Positions 63,784-64,000 of a DNA stretch of 64,000 nt are shown piece after piece; position 1 is the first letter of the stretch; each line of letters starts with the position of its first letter. The translations under genes were made by a program, and so were the position numbers. Origin of the DNA: Nectonema munidae (taxonomy: Eukaryota; Nematomorpha; Nectonematoida; Nectonematidae). Where the stretch lies: the NCBI GenBank assembly GCA_030549495.1, contig JAUIRK010000867.1:62001-126000 (forward strand), written 5' to 3'. Below the pieces are notes generated by a model. It worked only from the letters and a program-made list of their open reading frames with translations, made no database searches and was not told where the DNA came from.

Positions 63784-64000
63784 TTACACATCTTACAAAG
63801 AGCATATATAACTCTGGAATTGCTTACTGAACAACTACCACAAACTGCTTGAAGACAATCTTTACAAATGCTAACGCTTGTTTTGATGCATTCTTTATTT
63901 GAGCATTTTTTCTTTTCCTCTTCTCAGAAACAAAACTTAATTTGCATTAGAATTTTTCTTTGCTGCATTTTCTCGAAGATTTTCGATCAATTGAATCAAA
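63784..64000 (-). pseudogene. Cysteine-rich C-terminal fragment, possibly piggyBac-like
   Basis: Minus-strand reading from the window edge gives IENLRENAAKKNSNAN, then, after a stop, KKKCSNKECIKTSVSICKDC and LQAVCGSCSVSNSRVIYALC with a final KMCNK and TAA at 63784. Paired CxxC/CxxxxC cysteines at the extreme C-terminus are a feature of piggyBac transposases, but the rest is outside the window and the spacing is not canonical. Confidence 0.33.

Overview
The window is AT-rich invertebrate nuclear DNA. It holds two spliced host genes of ordinary animal type in a landscape made mostly of transposons. The short introns, tRNA-derived SINEs, LINEs, MULE, pogo/Tigger and hAT elements fit an arthropod. 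A copepod or other crustacean is my guess, not something the sequence proves.

Host genes. (1) The C-terminal half of SEC61A, the Sec61 translocon alpha subunit, lies on the + strand in five exons from 4424 to 7568; the upstream exons fall outside the window. (2) An AKAP1/Spoon-like gene, a mitochondrial-surface KH plus Tudor scaffold, runs on the + strand in eight exons from 45946 to 59111. Its exons join into one frame of about 473 codons, and its introns carry many element remnants.

Region 1-11.4 kb: a small hAT-like MITE, a foldback-type element whose arms are arrays of short repeats (994-3121), an RTE-like LINE tail, SEC61A, a Tigger-like MITE, a decayed LINE 5' half (8.8-10.7 kb) and a hairpin MITE.

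Region 11.7-24.6 kb is the most informative. The 3' end of an RNase H-bearing LINE (LINE X) occurs twice, almost identically. Between the copies sits a 2.3-kb segment (D1) that is also found at 38.8-41.0 kb (D2). D1 carries a tRNA-derived SINE that D2 lacks. The second LINE X copy carries a 7.33-kb Mutator-like transposon (15475-22804) that the first lacks. That transposon has 229-bp terminal inverted repeats and a 9-bp target duplication, and it encodes an OTU-type cysteine protease domain ahead of a MULE transposase. The window therefore contains the empty site for both insertions, and the order of events can be read directly.

Region 26-29 kb: a second, divergent copy of the same gene type, with the order PHD finger, OTU, MULE transposase. 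It is broken and has lost the second catalytic Asp.

Region 30.5-36 kb: a three-level nest on the minus strand. A LINE (C) is interrupted by another LINE (B), which is interrupted by a 1.35-kb inverted-repeat element flanked by a 9-bp duplication. The inner element carries the C-terminal end of a Helitron/PIF1-like helicase.

Region 36-45 kb is mainly unannotatable AT-rich sequence with hAT-type termini and D2. Region 46-64 kb holds AKAP1, pogo/Tigger remnants, hAT and hairpin MITEs, a broken transposon-type gene with an N-terminal zinc domain (60.3-61.9 kb), and a cysteine-rich fragment at the right edge.

The strongest candidate for something little described is the pair of PHD-OTU-MULE elements.
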